A stretch of 64,000 bases of DNA from Roseibium sp. HPY-6 (GCF_040530035.1 NZ_JBEWCD010000001.1:1798001-1862000), one strand, 5' to 3'; shown: positions 16,938 through 25,904, numbered from the stretch's first letter. Numbers and translations are program-made. Notes: generated by a model from the sequence alone, not told the origin.

Positions 16938-17759
16938 CTACCAGGTTGCGCCGGGATAAGCCCGCTGAAGGAACTGCATTTCAGCGAGCAGAAACCCGAG
17001 ATGCTCGGTGTGCCGGCCCTGCTTACCGCCAAGATGGGTGTAGCCACCCGTATCGGGGATCTTTAACGTGGCTTCGTCCAGGACATCATGAACACGTTCG
17101 TTCCATTTTTCGCGCAAGCTTGTCAGGTCCGGCGCGATTCCGGCCTCTTGCAGTACGCTGTCGACCTCGTCGCCGGCAAACAGCTCTCCGGCGTAAGGCC
17201 ACAACAATTCGAGCGCTGCCTGCATCCGGTCGTGACTTTCGGCAGTGCCATCGCCCAGGCGGACGGCAATGTCGGACGCACGATCCAGATGGTAGCTGAC
17301 TTCCTTGAGCGCCTTGGCCGCAATCTCCGAGACCCGTGGGCTTTTTGAGTTTTCGGCCAGCCAGGAAAGCAGCAGGTGGTGATAAGCGTCGAACAGAAAC
17401 TCGCGCATGATCGTGACGGCCATATCGCCCCGTGGCAGCTCGACGAGCAGCACATTGCGGAATTTCATCGCATCGCGCAGATACGCAAGATCGTCCGCTG
17501 AGCGCTCTTTGCCCTCCACCTCGCCTGCCAGTCCGAGCCACATCTGCGTGTGGCCGATCAGGTCGAGCGCGGTATTGGCAAGGGCAATATCCTCTTCAAG
17601 GACAGGTCCGTGCCCGCACCATTCCGACGTGCGGTGCCCGAGAATGAGCGCATTGTCGCCCATCCGGCACAGCCATTCGAAGAACGCCGGACGAAGTGCC
17701 TCATCTGCGACGAACGGGTCTACGACCTCGGCATCGGCAAATGTCGTTTCCGCTGCCAT
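16938..17759 (-). CDS. paaC: PaaC: phenylacetyl-CoA epoxidase structural subunit
   Basis: A 273-aa ferritin-like subunit that pairs with PaaA to form the epoxidase core. Diagnostic segments are LGHRTSEWCGHGPVLEEDIALANTALDLIGHTQMWL and YHLDRASDIAVRLGDGTAESHDRM. PaaC lacks the diiron site and is needed structurally and for acyl-CoA binding. Two adjacent start codons exist, a GTG at 17762 and an ATG at 17759. I favour the ATG because it overlaps the paaB stop as TGATG and has GGGGAAAA upstream. Confidence 0.93.
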   Translation of the reverse strand: MAAETTFADAEVVDPFVADEALRPAFFEWLCRMGDNALILGHRTSEWCGHGPVLEEDIALANTALDLIGHTQMWLGLAGEVEGKERSADDLAYLRDAMKFRNVLLVELPRGDMAVTIMREFLFDAYHHLLLSWLAENSKSPRVSEIAAKALKEVSYHLDRASDIAVRLGDGTAESHDRMQAALELLWPYAGELFAGDEVDSVLQEAGIAPDLTSLREKWNERVHDVLDEATLKIPDTGGYTHLGGKQGRHTEHLGFLLAEMQFLQRAYPGATW

Positions 17760-18046
17760 CACATTTTCCCCACGTCTTCGGGTATGTCGAAAAAGGTCGG
17801 GTGGCGGTAGGTCTTGCTCTCGGCGGGATCGAACAACGGGCCCTTTTCAGACGGGCTTGAGGCTGTGATGTCCTTTGACGGCACCACCCAGATCGAAACA
17901 CCCTCGCGGCGGCGGGTATAGACGTCGCGCGCATGGTTGATCGCCATTTCCGCATCCGGCGCATGAAGGCTGCCGACGTGGCGATGGTTCAGCCCATGCT
18001 GACCCCGGATGAAGACTTCCCAGAGCGGCCATTCTTTTTTGGACAT
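17759..18046 (-). CDS. paaB: PaaB: phenylacetyl-CoA epoxidase subunit
   Basis: A 95-aa small subunit beginning MSKKEWPLWEVFIRGQHGLNH, the family signature, and continuing with HVGSLHAPDAEMAINHARDVYTRR and a conserved Trp-Val-Val segment. PaaB bridges PaaAC heterodimers in the epoxidase. The same frame stays open upstream, but the ATG at 18046 is right because GGGAGAA lies just before it and the homologous sequence begins there. It lies 32 bp after paaA. Confidence 0.95.
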   Translation of the reverse strand: MSKKEWPLWEVFIRGQHGLNHRHVGSLHAPDAEMAINHARDVYTRRREGVSIWVVPSKDITASSPSEKGPLFDPAESKTYRHPTFFDIPEDVGKM

Positions 18047-18078
18047 GGCTGGTTCTCCCTCTTTGTCAGGCGGTCCGG

Positions 18079-19077
18079 TTATTCGGCGGCGACCGAGGCG
18101 GCCTTGCGCCGGTCGGCGGCTTTGTCGGCATAGGCGTTGAGGCCTTCCCGGAACCAGGCGCCGTCGTCCCAGGCTTTCACGCGCGCGTTCAGTCGCTCGC
18201 GATTGCACGGACCATTGCCCTTGATGACTTCGAAAAACTCGTTCCAATCCGGCTCGGAGAAATCGTAACCCTGCTTGTCGTCGTTCCAGGCCAGCTTGTC
18301 ATCGGGCACTTTCAGACCGAGATACTCGGCCTGCGGCACGGTCTCGTTGACGAATTTCTGGCGAAGCTCGTCATTGGTGTTCATCTTGATCTTCCAGGCC
18401 ATGGACTGCGCGGAATGCACAGAATCCTTGTCGGACGGACCGAACATCATCAGCGACGGATACCAGAAGCGGTTCAGCGCATCTTGCGCCATCTCTTTCT
18501 GCTCAGGCGTTCCGGACGCCATCTTCATCATGATCGCGTAGCCCTGACGCTGGTGGAAACTCTCTTCCTTGCAGATGCGGATCATGGCGCGGCTATAAGG
18601 TCCATAAGAGGTCCGCTGCAGCGGCACCTGGTTCATGATCGCGGCCCCGTCGACCAGCCAGCCGACCGCACCGATATCGGCCCAGTTAAGCGTCGGATAG
18701 TTGAAGATCGAGCTGTATTTCATCTTGCCCGAATGGAGCTTCTCCAGAAGCTCATCCCGCGACACGCCCAGGGTCTCGGCGGCGGAGTAGAGATAGAGGC
18801 CGTGGCCGGCTTCGTCCTGAACCTTTGCCAGGAGGATCGCCTTGCGTTCCAGCGTTGGTGCGCGCGTGATCCAGTTGCCTTCCGGCAGCTGCCCGACGAT
18901 CTCGGAATGGGCATGCTGCCCGATCTGTCGGATCAGCGTCTTGCGATAACCCTCGGGCATCCAGTCCTTCGGCTCAATCTTCTCGCCGTTGTCGACCCGG
19001 TCCTGAAAGGCGCGCTCTTCCGCAGACATCTCCTCACGCGCCTTGAGACCGTCCGATTTTACCAGCTGCGCATACAT
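18079..19077 (-). CDS. paaA: PaaA: phenylacetyl-CoA epoxidase catalytic diiron subunit
   Basis: A 332-aa catalytic subunit of the phenylacetyl-CoA 1,2-epoxidase. The diiron ligands are visible as ExxH in QDEAGH (E89, H92) and in KEESFH later in the chain, with the Glu of HSEIVG in the preceding helix. [33 protein letters not shown] is the well-conserved middle. The start at 19077 has GGAGG 8 nt upstream; an earlier in-frame codon at 19104 has none. It is 45 bp after the thiolase gene and is the first epoxidase gene of the operon. Confidence 0.96.
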   Translation of the reverse strand: MYAQLVKSDGLKAREEMSAEERAFQDRVDNGEKIEPKDWMPEGYRKTLIRQIGQHAHSEIVGQLPEGNWITRAPTLERKAILLAKVQDEAGHGLYLYSAAETLGVSRDELLEKLHSGKMKYSSIFNYPTLNWADIGAVGWLVDGAAIMNQVPLQRTSYGPYSRAMIRICKEESFHQRQGYAIMMKMASGTPEQKEMAQDALNRFWYPSLMMFGPSDKDSVHSAQSMAWKIKMNTNDELRQKFVNETVPQAEYLGLKVPDDKLAWNDDKQGYDFSEPDWNEFFEVIKGNGPCNRERLNARVKAWDDGAWFREGLNAYADKAADRRKAASVAAE

Positions 19078-19122
19078 GGCGTTTCCTCCAAAGTGCCTCT
19101 TCAAGCCCTCACGCTGTTCAAT

Positions 19123-20328
19123 TTACACCCGCTCCAAAATAAGAGCGATGCCCTGTCCAACCCCTACGCACATCGTACATAGGGCGTAACGCCCTCCAGT
19201 CCGCTGGAGTTGGTAGGCGGCATGCAATACGAGCCTTGCTCCGGACATTCCAAGCGGATGCCCGATAGCAATTGCGCCGCCATTTGCGTTCACATGCGCG
19301 GCATCATCCGGCAGTCCGAGCTCCCGCAAAACTGCAAGTGACTGCGAAGCAAACGCCTCGTTCAATTCTATGACATCCATCTGATCGAGGCTAAGGCCTG
19401 CCAGGTCGAGAACTTTCCGGGTCGCCGGCCCCGGCCCGATCCCCATGATGCGTGGCGGCACGCCTGCCGCGGCCATTGCAAGAACCCTTGCCTTCGGCAC
19501 AAGGCCGTTCGACCTGGCTGCCGCTTCAGAGGCAACGATCACACCGGCGGCGCCGTCATTGACACCCGACGCGTTGCCGGCGGTCACCGTCAGCTCGGGC
19601 CCATTGACCCCGCGCAGCTTTGCAAGCGCCTCGATGCCCGTTCCCGGGCGCGGGTGCTCGTCCGTATCGACGACAACCGGTTCGCCCTTGCGCTGCGGGA
19701 TTGTGACCGGAACAATCTCTTCTTCAAAGACACCAGCTTTTTGAGCAATATCCCACCGGCGCTGGCTTTCGGCCGCAAACCTGTCCTGATCATCCCGGGA
19801 GATCCTGTAATCCGCCGCGACATTGTCGGCGGTCTCCGGCATCGTATCTGAACCGAAAGCACGATCCATCTTCTTATTCTTGAACCGCCAGCCGATGGTC
19901 GTGTCGTACATCTCCGCGTTCCGCGAGAATGCAGAGCTCGCTTTGGCAACAACAAACGGCGCACGGCTCATGCTTTCAACACCGCCGGCCAGCATCAGGC
20001 TCGCATCGCCCGACCGTATCGTGCGGGCGGCCAGCCCAACTGCATCCATGCCAGAGCCACATAACCGGTTGACGGTCGTTCCTGGCACCGAAATCGGAAG
20101 ACCGGCAAGAAGAACGGCCATCCGCGCCACATTCCGATTGTCTTCCCCGGCCTGGTTCGCACAGCCAAGAATGACGTCGTCGACACTGTCCCAATCGACA
20201 TCCGGGTTCCGGTCCTTGAGCGCGGCGAGTGGAATGGCGGCAAGGTCATCTGCACGCACGCCAGATAGCGCACCTCCATACCGTCCGATCGGTGTGCGCA
20301 CGGCATCGCAGATAAAGGCTTCCGGCAT
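19123..20328 (-). CDS. paaJ: 3-oxoadipyl-CoA / 3-oxo-5,6-dehydrosuberyl-CoA thiolase
   Basis: A 401-aa thiolase that cleaves 3-oxoadipyl-CoA (and the dehydro-suberyl intermediate) to acetyl-CoA and a shortened acyl-CoA. The nucleophile is Cys90 in [24 protein letters not shown] supplies His, and [10 protein letters not shown] the second Cys. Sequence alone does not separate PaaJ from PcaF, which have the same activity; its position at the head of the paa operon argues for paaJ. A promoter and a palindrome lie directly upstream, so this gene probably begins the operon. Confidence 0.92.
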   Translation of the reverse strand: MPEAFICDAVRTPIGRYGGALSGVRADDLAAIPLAALKDRNPDVDWDSVDDVILGCANQAGEDNRNVARMAVLLAGLPISVPGTTVNRLCGSGMDAVGLAARTIRSGDASLMLAGGVESMSRAPFVVAKASSAFSRNAEMYDTTIGWRFKNKKMDRAFGSDTMPETADNVAADYRISRDDQDRFAAESQRRWDIAQKAGVFEEEIVPVTIPQRKGEPVVVDTDEHPRPGTGIEALAKLRGVNGPELTVTAGNASGVNDGAAGVIVASEAAARSNGLVPKARVLAMAAAGVPPRIMGIGPGPATRKVLDLAGLSLDQMDVIELNEAFASQSLAVLRELGLPDDAAHVNANGGAIAIGHPLGMSGARLVLHAAYQLQRTGGRYALCTMCVGVGQGIALILERV

Positions 20329-20370
20329 CCACTCTTTCCCTTGGCTCTTAATCCTAAATCGGAATTCTTC

Positions 20371-20382
20371 GACCGATCGGTC
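20371..20382. promoter_or_regulatory. TetR-like palindromic operator ahead of the paa operon
   Basis: GACCGATCGGTC is a perfect 12-bp palindrome of the type bound by TetR-family regulators. It lies just downstream of the -10 element predicted at 20386-20391, so a bound protein would block initiation. No TetR-family gene is present in the window. Confidence 0.5.
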
Positions 20383-20385
20383 AGC

Positions 20386-20414
20386 GTTATAGCATCAAAA
20401 CATCACACTGAAAA
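20386..20414 (-). promoter_or_regulatory. Predicted sigma-70 promoter of the paa operon
   Basis: On the minus strand TTTTCA (20409-20414) and TATAAC (20386-20391) are separated by 17 bp; they match the -35 and -10 consensus at 4/6 and 5/6 positions. The start point would fall in or beside the palindrome at 20371-20382, about 50 bp before the thiolase start codon. Confidence 0.45.
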
Positions 20415-20472
20415 CTTGTTTTTGAAAAAGATGTAGTGTTTTGAGCTGCTCGAGGCGTTTCCGCTCAATTGT

Positions 20473-21351
20473 TCAGGGCTTTAATGCTGCAGCTTCACGC
20501 ATAAGCCGGTCCAGACGGAACTCTGTCGCAGATGTTGCAGACGGCAAAAACCCGATCGCGTCGCGAAAAGATTTACCGACACACTCGTCAGCACGCGGGG
20601 CAAGTGCCAGGTAGGACCGGACGAAGAGACGTCGCGCAAGCTCGGCCGGCCAGTCTTCGGGCCAGGCTTCTCGCGGCAGCCGGGGATCTCTGAGCGCAGC
20701 CAATCGGTAGTGATGAATGAGCTGCAGGCGCAGGGACAAAGCCATCGCGCCGCTGCGGTCGTCGGTCAGGGTCCCTGATTCCAGCTTCTCCCCCAGATTC
20801 CCGAAACGCTTCAAAAAGACGCGATACCTGTCGGCAACAAGCCGCATGTCCCATAAACCTTCGGAAAGACCGGGCCAGTCATCCAGGTCGCCAAGCGCTT
20901 CACAGGAGAGCAACGGCCCCGGAAGATGGACAATGTCTGAGCGATTGGGCGCGATGGCTGTACCGTTTCCGAGCAACGCCCAGCCCACGGGAAGCGGCTC
21001 GCGAACCTTGAGTGCAACAAGCCAGCCCTGCGCACGCGGCGGTGGTGCATAGAGCACTTTGGAGGCTTCCCTGAACTCCGCCTGCGCCGCCTCCGTCAGC
21101 CTGTAGTAGCTTTTGCGCCCGATCCGTTCACCCAGAAGCTTCCCGGCGGCAACCAGCCGGGACACAGCCGTTCTGACAAGACTTTCGCTGATGCTTTGCT
21201 GCGCGCAACAGCGCACAAGATCACCCATCCAAAGCGTTCCGCCACGCGGCTCGACAACATCGCCATAGAGACTGACGATAAAGCCCGGCGCTCGGGGCAC
21301 CTCCGTGCCTGCCGCTTGCAAGAAACTGCGCAAAATATCAGCCGTCGCCAT
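20473..21351 (-). CDS. paaX: PaaX-family phenylacetic acid degradation repressor
   Basis: A 292-aa regulator of the PaaX family, which represses phenylacetate genes and is relieved by phenylacetyl-CoA. Near the N-terminus are ARAPGFIVSLYGDVV-like and GGTLWMGDLVRCCAQQSISESLVRTAVSRLVAAGKLLGERIGRKSYYRL, the winged helix of the family. The middle shows WALLGNGTAIAP and GLWDMRLVADRYRVFLKRF, and the end LVRSYLAL-like helices. The gene lies 144 bp upstream of the thiolase gene on the same strand. The two are separated by the operon promoter, so paaX probably has its own transcript. Confidence 0.9.
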   Translation of the reverse strand: MATADILRSFLQAAGTEVPRAPGFIVSLYGDVVEPRGGTLWMGDLVRCCAQQSISESLVRTAVSRLVAAGKLLGERIGRKSYYRLTEAAQAEFREASKVLYAPPPRAQGWLVALKVREPLPVGWALLGNGTAIAPNRSDIVHLPGPLLSCEALGDLDDWPGLSEGLWDMRLVADRYRVFLKRFGNLGEKLESGTLTDDRSGAMALSLRLQLIHHYRLAALRDPRLPREAWPEDWPAELARRLFVRSYLALAPRADECVGKSFRDAIGFLPSATSATEFRLDRLMREAAALKP

Positions 21352-21758
21352 GCTCGCCTCGAAGGTTTAGAAGTATAATCATATCACAACTTTTTCAGAA
21401 GAAGGCATTCTACGTGATGCTTTAATGATGATGTTTCACAAGAATGACCAGACATCAGGGCGCGCGTTGCGCCGCATACCGCGAACCGGATTTGCCGAAC
21501 CTTTCCGGCGCTCAGGGTCTTATCGGCTTTGGCAATCTGCCCCTGACCTCAAGTCGTGTCTTTCTGGGCTCTATTTGCAGAGAGTTCCCTTCAGCTGATT
21601 TTCCGGAAGAACGAAAAGCGACCCGCGCAGACGCCAAAACTCACCGCTGGCTGGAGCTAAAGCATCGAAATCTCAAATCTTCGGTATCGCGTTAATAGAT
21701 TTGTTGAGTTGCACTATTAGAAAAAGACGAGTTTTGATTGAGTGCAGGAAAATTTAAG
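21352..21758. other. 407-bp intergenic region between paaX and the DUF1963 gene
   Basis: Divergent promoters are expected here. An AT-rich block at 21370-21440 lies in front of paaX. The open frames inside have no ribosome site or recognisable sequence, so I see no gene. Confidence 0.4.
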
Positions 21759-22973
21759 ATGTCAGAGCCTCAACTTTCTTCGGAAGTCCAAGCCTTTTTT
21801 GACGAGATGGAGGCTCTATCGGGAAGAGCCAATCGTGCGAAGCAATTGCCGGCATGGGCCTTGCTTTTTCGCTCACCCTTCCAGTCTTACCCAACAAAGC
21901 CGACAAGCTGGATTGGCGGTGTCCCGAGCGCTCCGGCAGGATTCAAGTGGCCTCGAAACGTCCACGGGAAACCAATTCACTTCATCGCACAGATTGACCT
22001 GTCTTCTCTTAAACCGGAACCAATTAGCGGCGCGTTCCCTCCTGGACTTCCCCCGGAGGGAGCCTTGCTGGTATTTGGCGGCGAAGGATACGCGACACGG
22101 ATTGTTGAAGCGGCAGACATGAACCGGATCGCGCCGGTCACACCACCAGGCGATCTTTGTGATGTTCATGACCTCGGTTTCTTCAGTTCGGGCAAGACAT
22201 TCAATGCCTGGGCCATCGATCCGGTTCCCTACATGAGTGTGGAGGATGAAGAGGCGCCTCTTCCGGAAAACCCGTTCTCGTCTCCGAAGGGCTGGATCAC
22301 AAATTGGGCGATTGCCGAAATTGAAGCCTCTCTCCTTCTGAAAGGGCTCAAGTTGGAGATCCGGCAAGGACAGACATTCATCGAAGAACGCAGAGGCGCC
22401 CTCGGGCAGGGCAGGGCTTTGTCGATGCCAAGGCACGTTTTGGCAAGACTGGAGCATATTGAAAAAACCGAAGGCTCTGCCTTGGAGCTTGTTCGCCTGC
22501 TCGAAGACTGGTGTGCGCTGGCGAAGTCGCAATCGCCCGAAGCGGCAGTCGACTGGACCGCCGCAGAATATCTCTTCAAAAAGCGCCTTGAACTTAAAGG
22601 CCTGATGAAAAACAGTTTTGGCAGCAAACATCTCCTTGCTGGCAATCCGAACGCCGTATGGAACGAAATCCTCCAGAAACTGCCGAAACTCTTTGAGCAC
22701 CGGGACTTTTCTCAAGTTCCTGCTGCTTATCAACCGCTCGTGGAAAAGAAAATCACAGGCTGGCGTGGTCACCGCCTGTTTGGTCTTGAGCCAGAACTGC
22801 CCGGCAACACCGAAGACCGCCGGGGGCAGGATCCGTTGATTTCCATAAGTGCGGACAATCTGCTTGGAACCGAGTCAGAACACGAATGCGGGTTCTCAAT
22901 CTGGCTCAACCGTCTGGAAATGGCGCGTGGCTGGCATGAACGGGGTCAATTTATCCGGCACGTGGTCCTCTGA
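21759..22973 (+). CDS. DUF1963 (YwqG-like) protein
   Basis: A 404-aa protein. The first 200 residues match the DUF1963/YwqG pattern: SWIGGVPSAPAGFKWP, then HFIAQIDLSSL, GLPPEGALLVFGG and a block of acidic loops. The family has no established function in bacteria. Residues 210-404 do not resemble anything I recognise but are helical, Leu/Glu/Lys-rich, and end in a segment resembling the DUF1963 C-terminus (HRLFGLEPELPGN). AGGAA lies about 9 nt before the ATG at 21759. No operon partner. Confidence 0.65.
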   Translation: MSEPQLSSEVQAFFDEMEALSGRANRAKQLPAWALLFRSPFQSYPTKPTSWIGGVPSAPAGFKWPRNVHGKPIHFIAQIDLSSLKPEPISGAFPPGLPPEGALLVFGGEGYATRIVEAADMNRIAPVTPPGDLCDVHDLGFFSSGKTFNAWAIDPVPYMSVEDEEAPLPENPFSSPKGWITNWAIAEIEASLLLKGLKLEIRQGQTFIEERRGALGQGRALSMPRHVLARLEHIEKTEGSALELVRLLEDWCALAKSQSPEAAVDWTAAEYLFKKRLELKGLMKNSFGSKHLLAGNPNAVWNEILQKLPKLFEHRDFSQVPAAYQPLVEKKITGWRGHRLFGLEPELPGNTEDRRGQDPLISISADNLLGTESEHECGFSIWLNRLEMARGWHERGQFIRHVVL

Positions 22974-23189
22974 CCGGCAACCCGTTCCGGAAAGCCGTGC
23001 GCGCCTCGCCGAAAACCACAGCAGTGCTTGTTTGGACGGGCACTGCGCTGTCATTCATTCAAACGTTTCCAGGGCGACAGGCGCTAATTATGTAGGTCTC
23101 GAAACGAGCGGGCGAGCGGAAACGCAGAATACCCGAGTGTCGGCAGCACGCGCTGAATTGGCCTCACTGTCGCGAAAAAGGGTCACCAA

Positions 23190-23447
23190 TCAAGACTGCG
23201 GATGCATCCTGTTGTCCGAAGCAGGCTTGCGCTTATGCTTTTCCGCAATGATGACCTTGTTCAGTATACGCACCTCACCGACCATGAGCAGACGCATGTC
23301 GGCGACGATGTAATCTGCCAGATCGGTGTCGGAAATGTCGTCGCCATTGATATCAAGCCTGAATCCCTGACCCTGGATACCGCCACCGTTCGAGAAGTCT
23401 ATTTCGAAATCAAAGCAGACGCGTTTGTCCTCCAGTGCCCGGCTCAC
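23190..23447 (-). CDS. Small conserved protein translationally coupled to the CGNR gene
   Basis: An 85-aa protein starting at a GTG, with the strong site GGAGGG 6 nt upstream. The codon overlaps the CGNR-gene stop as GTGA, a sign of translational coupling. The sequence is orderly and protein-like: VCFDFEIDFSNGGG, then GFRLDINGDDISDTDLADYIVADMRLL and VRILNKVIIAEKHKR. There is no signal peptide or membrane segment. The DISD-LADYIVADMRLLMVG stretch looks conserved, but I cannot name a family. The same frame runs further 5', but that part overlaps the CGNR gene and is not likely to be translated. Confidence 0.6.
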   Translation of the reverse strand: MSRALEDKRVCFDFEIDFSNGGGIQGQGFRLDINGDDISDTDLADYIVADMRLLMVGEVRILNKVIIAEKHKRKPASDNRMHPQS

Positions 23448-23998
23448 GCGCTTCCCTCCAGCCGCTTGCGCTCCCGATGACGTCGGACTTTTGCCCGATT
23501 TCCGCATCCAGATGACGACGAGCACCAGCGGCGTTTTCCCGGTCGGGACTGGTCGAAAAACAACATCCCGCATTCCGTGCAACGCCTTAACCGCTCGACC
23601 TTGCCCGCCTGAAGCAAGAGCAGTGCATCCGCCGAAATATGCGCCAGAACAGATTCGAACGGTCGCTCGCTGACGAGGACGATGTCACCGTTCTTCAGTT
23701 GCGGGCGGAAATCCTGGCATGCGGACCAGACGTTCAGCGTGTTGACCGCACTCTCCGGCAGCGCTTCCAGATCCACCGCCGCCGCCAAAACGTCGTTGGC
23801 AGCTTCGCGCACCTTTTTCGCGTCCCGCAGCTGCTGAAGACCAATGAGGAAGTCTTGCCTGAATCCGGCCAGATTGAGCCATCGGGAAAGGTCGTCGGGC
23901 GTCGCAATAAGCTCCACGGGATCACGGCCTCGGGCTGCAACGGTGTCGATGAAGTTGAGTGCCGGCGTACCCGCCGTAAATTCAAATGATCTCGTCAT
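23444..23998 (-). CDS. CGNR zinc-finger protein (ABATE domain), putative regulator
   Basis: A 184-aa protein. Residues 1-125 form the ABATE (stress-induced regulator) domain, beginning FEFTAGTPALNFIDTVAARG. The C-terminal 45 residues are the CGNR zinc finger: CTECGMLFFD followed by RRWCSSSSGCGNRAKVRRHRERK, giving four Cys for one zinc and a basic tail for nucleic-acid binding. Proteins of this kind are presumed DNA-binding regulators. Its ATG overlaps the preceding gene stop by 4 bp, and its stop overlaps the next start by 4 bp, so three genes form one tight unit. Confidence 0.8.
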   Translation of the reverse strand: MTRSFEFTAGTPALNFIDTVAARGRDPVELIATPDDLSRWLNLAGFRQDFLIGLQQLRDAKKVREAANDVLAAAVDLEALPESAVNTLNVWSACQDFRPQLKNGDIVLVSERPFESVLAHISADALLLLQAGKVERLRRCTECGMLFFDQSRPGKRRWCSSSSGCGNRAKVRRHRERKRLEGSA

Positions 23999-24324
23999 AG
24001 GTTGCGACTTCTGTTCCGGGTCTGGGACGCATTGGGCTCGGTGTTACCCAAAGCATTGAGATACCAGCCCGGCTCTGAAACCACGATATTGCGCCCGGGA
24101 TGGTCGGTCCCGGGACTGGTGGATTTGACGCCGCTGGCAAACGTAATTTGGGAAGCCGCCGGAACGTCATAGTCAAAATCGTCTTCAACGGCCGGCTGCC
24201 CGCCAACAGCATCAAGGAAATTGACGCGGTCGCCGTATCCGACCGTTGCAGCCATGGCACTCCCGGCGAAAGCTCCTAAAGCAAAGCACAACACGGTCAC
24301 TGTGCCGCACCCCAAAATACGCAT
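23995..24324 (-). CDS. Secreted short protein, possibly truncated
   Basis: A 109-aa frame with a convincing signal peptide (LGCGTVTVLCFALGAFAGSAMA). The mature region (VGYGDRVNFLDAVGGQPAVEDDFDY...) resembles the start of a larger extracellular or PEP-CTERM-type protein: it contains SASG/TSPGTDHPGRN and GWYLNALGN, and it stops abruptly after a short basic tail. Either it is a genuine short secreted protein, or it is the N-terminal remnant of a longer gene truncated where the CGNR gene begins. The ATGA overlap with the CGNR gene is neat, which argues for expression. Functional assignment is not possible. Confidence 0.45.
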   Translation of the reverse strand: MRILGCGTVTVLCFALGAFAGSAMAATVGYGDRVNFLDAVGGQPAVEDDFDYDVPAASQITFASGVKSTSPGTDHPGRNIVVSEPGWYLNALGNTEPNASQTRNRSRNL

Positions 24325-24655
24325 TTCTCAAACTCCCCTAAATCAAAGCGCAGCTGCCGCCAAAGCAATTGCATAGCAAAGCCCCGGACGGACCGTCGCC
24401 GCTCGTCGAACAAAACGTCATTTCAACATTTGTAACCTATATATATGGTTACAACAAATGTCAAAGATGATGCTGTCGCCTCAGACCGTGAAGCCACCTT
24501 CATTCTCAGTTCGTTCAATTTTGCAATTTCCTTTTGCGCAAATCGTGCTTGTAGCTCTTGTCACTCGGCATTACCTCATTTTCGCTTTGCAACTTTTTAA
24601 AATGGTTACAGCGCAATAGATCGAAATCTCGAATTTGCATGAAAAGGAAATTGAA
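24325..24655. other. 331-bp AT-rich intergenic region with an operator-like repeat
   Basis: No gene is visible. The stretch carries the inverted repeat at 24430-24454, and an additional GGTTACA half-site near 24605, close to the start of the VWD-repeat gene. This is probably the promoter region of that gene and of the minus-strand unit ending at 23190. Confidence 0.45.
24430..24454. promoter_or_regulatory. Inverted repeat TTGTAACC-N9-GGTTACAA
   Basis: Two perfect 8-bp arms (24430-24437 and 24447-24454) flank an alternating TA spacer. A further half-site GGTTACA occurs at about 24604-24610, just before the next gene. This looks like a binding site for a dimeric regulator, whose identity is unknown. 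Confidence 0.5.
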
Positions 24656-25246
24656 ATGTCGATAGATAGCTTTTCGTTTCAGTCTCAGGACTTGCCTCGT
24701 GTCGATCTCGCATCGTCCCCCAACGACGAAGTGTGGGACATTGTCGATGCGGACGTGAACGATGTCCGTAATAACGCAGAGATCGATGTCTTCGCCTCTC
24801 AGCAAGATCCGAAGGATGCCGGCGAACCTGGTGATCCGGGCGCACCGCCACCTCCCGATGAGCCGGTTCGGAACGAAGTTGAAGGTGCTCATAATGATTT
24901 TCAAACTGGCCCGGAAGAAACGTCAGAACGCTCAACTCCAAAACTTATGGAAGCTGTGTGTAATGGAACGGTGTTTCCCTCTTCCAACGGAGAAGGTGGT
25001 ACCGGCTTGCCAGGCTCACCCACTGATCAGGTCTGGGATTTCGCAGGCATCGATGTTCACAACGACCAAGAGAGCGACGACTTGGCATTCTTCGATGAAA
25101 GGCAAGCCAAAGACCCGAATGAACTCGTGTGGGACTTTGTTGATGTCAATGTCAGCCAAAGCGGGAGCGAACAGGCCATCCAGGACCTTGAAGCAGTGAA
25201 GGACTCGATCCGGGATTACGACATCACTGATGATGTCTTCGTTTGA
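24656..25246 (+). CDS. Acidic protein with three VWD repeats
   Basis: A 196-aa, strongly acidic protein without signal peptide or membrane segment. A motif of about 13 residues occurs three times: PNDEVWDIVDADV (23-35), PTDQVWDFAGIDV (123-134) and PNELVWDFVDVNV (154-166), giving the consensus P-x-(D/E)-x-VWDF-x-x-(D)V. Long Pro/Gly/Asp-rich linkers separate the repeats (GEPGDPGAPPPPDEP). The start at 24656 has AAAGGA 8 nt upstream; an earlier in-frame ATG at 24635 lacks one. I recognise no family. The layout suggests a linear, repeated binding peptide. A leaderless repeat-core peptide precursor is less likely because no modifying enzyme is next to it. Confidence 0.55.
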   Translation: MSIDSFSFQSQDLPRVDLASSPNDEVWDIVDADVNDVRNNAEIDVFASQQDPKDAGEPGDPGAPPPPDEPVRNEVEGAHNDFQTGPEETSERSTPKLMEAVCNGTVFPSSNGEGGTGLPGSPTDQVWDFAGIDVHNDQESDDLAFFDERQAKDPNELVWDFVDVNVSQSGSEQAIQDLEAVKDSIRDYDITDDVFV

Positions 25247-25904
25247 CGAAAAGTCGCAACTTTCAACTAACCGCCTGGCTCGATGGCCGGGCGGTAAGTT
25301 GCACACGGTTCATACCCGCCTTGCGGAACTTTGAGAGCGGACAATGCGTCTTCGGATGCCCTTCAGTGGACGCCAGCCGGCCGTTTTAAGCCGGCTTACG
25401 AAGATTTAATGAAGCATCAAAACGCATCAGAAGCGACCTCCCGCACAAGATGGACTTGTCTTAATCCGAAGTCGCAAAACCTATCGACGATCAAAGCAGC
25501 AGGACAGTGGGTGATCGAATTCCCAACCTTCACTGAATTTTTCTAAACGCGCTCGAAAACCTGCTTTCAAGCACGCGTGAAAAACCCTCCTATCTTACTA
25601 TAAAAAAATGTGTTTTTCACTTTCAGAACAGACCGGCTCTGCGAGGAAACCAGCACAGACGACGCGATCAAATTTCTCGTCGAACGCGCCGAACGGGCAG
25701 CAAAACAACTCTTCCGAATACCTGTAGAAAGGCGTCCTGTCTCGCCTGTTTGAACAGTGCCGACAAGGGTCATGCAAGCGGTCCCAAAAACAAACGCGTG
25801 CCAAAAGTCTAAGATGGGAGATGCTGGCACCCCGCGCATTTCGTCCCCACGTCTCGATCAACCGCCCCGGTCGGGGCAGATCGGAAACGTGAGGAGAATT
25901 TGAA
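25247..25904. other. 658-bp stretch without a supported gene
   Basis: A hairpin at 25270-25295 (ACCGCCTGGC/GCCGGGCGGT, one G-U pair, no T-run) follows the VWD-repeat gene. A second weak hairpin (AGCCGGC/GCCGGCT) lies at 25375-25396. The A/T-rich segment at 25580-25620 may be a promoter. Open frames here have no ribosome site and no recognisable product. Confidence 0.4.

Noticed and set aside
21444..21695. 83-aa plus-strand frame between paaX and the DUF1963 gene
   Set aside because: No ribosome site and no recognisable segment; it lies in a probable promoter region.
25270..25295. Hairpin after the VWD-repeat gene
   Set aside because: The stem is good, but there is no T-run; it is described only as part of the intergenic region.
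25331..25546. 71-aa plus-strand frame in the 25.2-25.9 kb gap
   Set aside because: Weak start, no ribosome site, and unordered composition.
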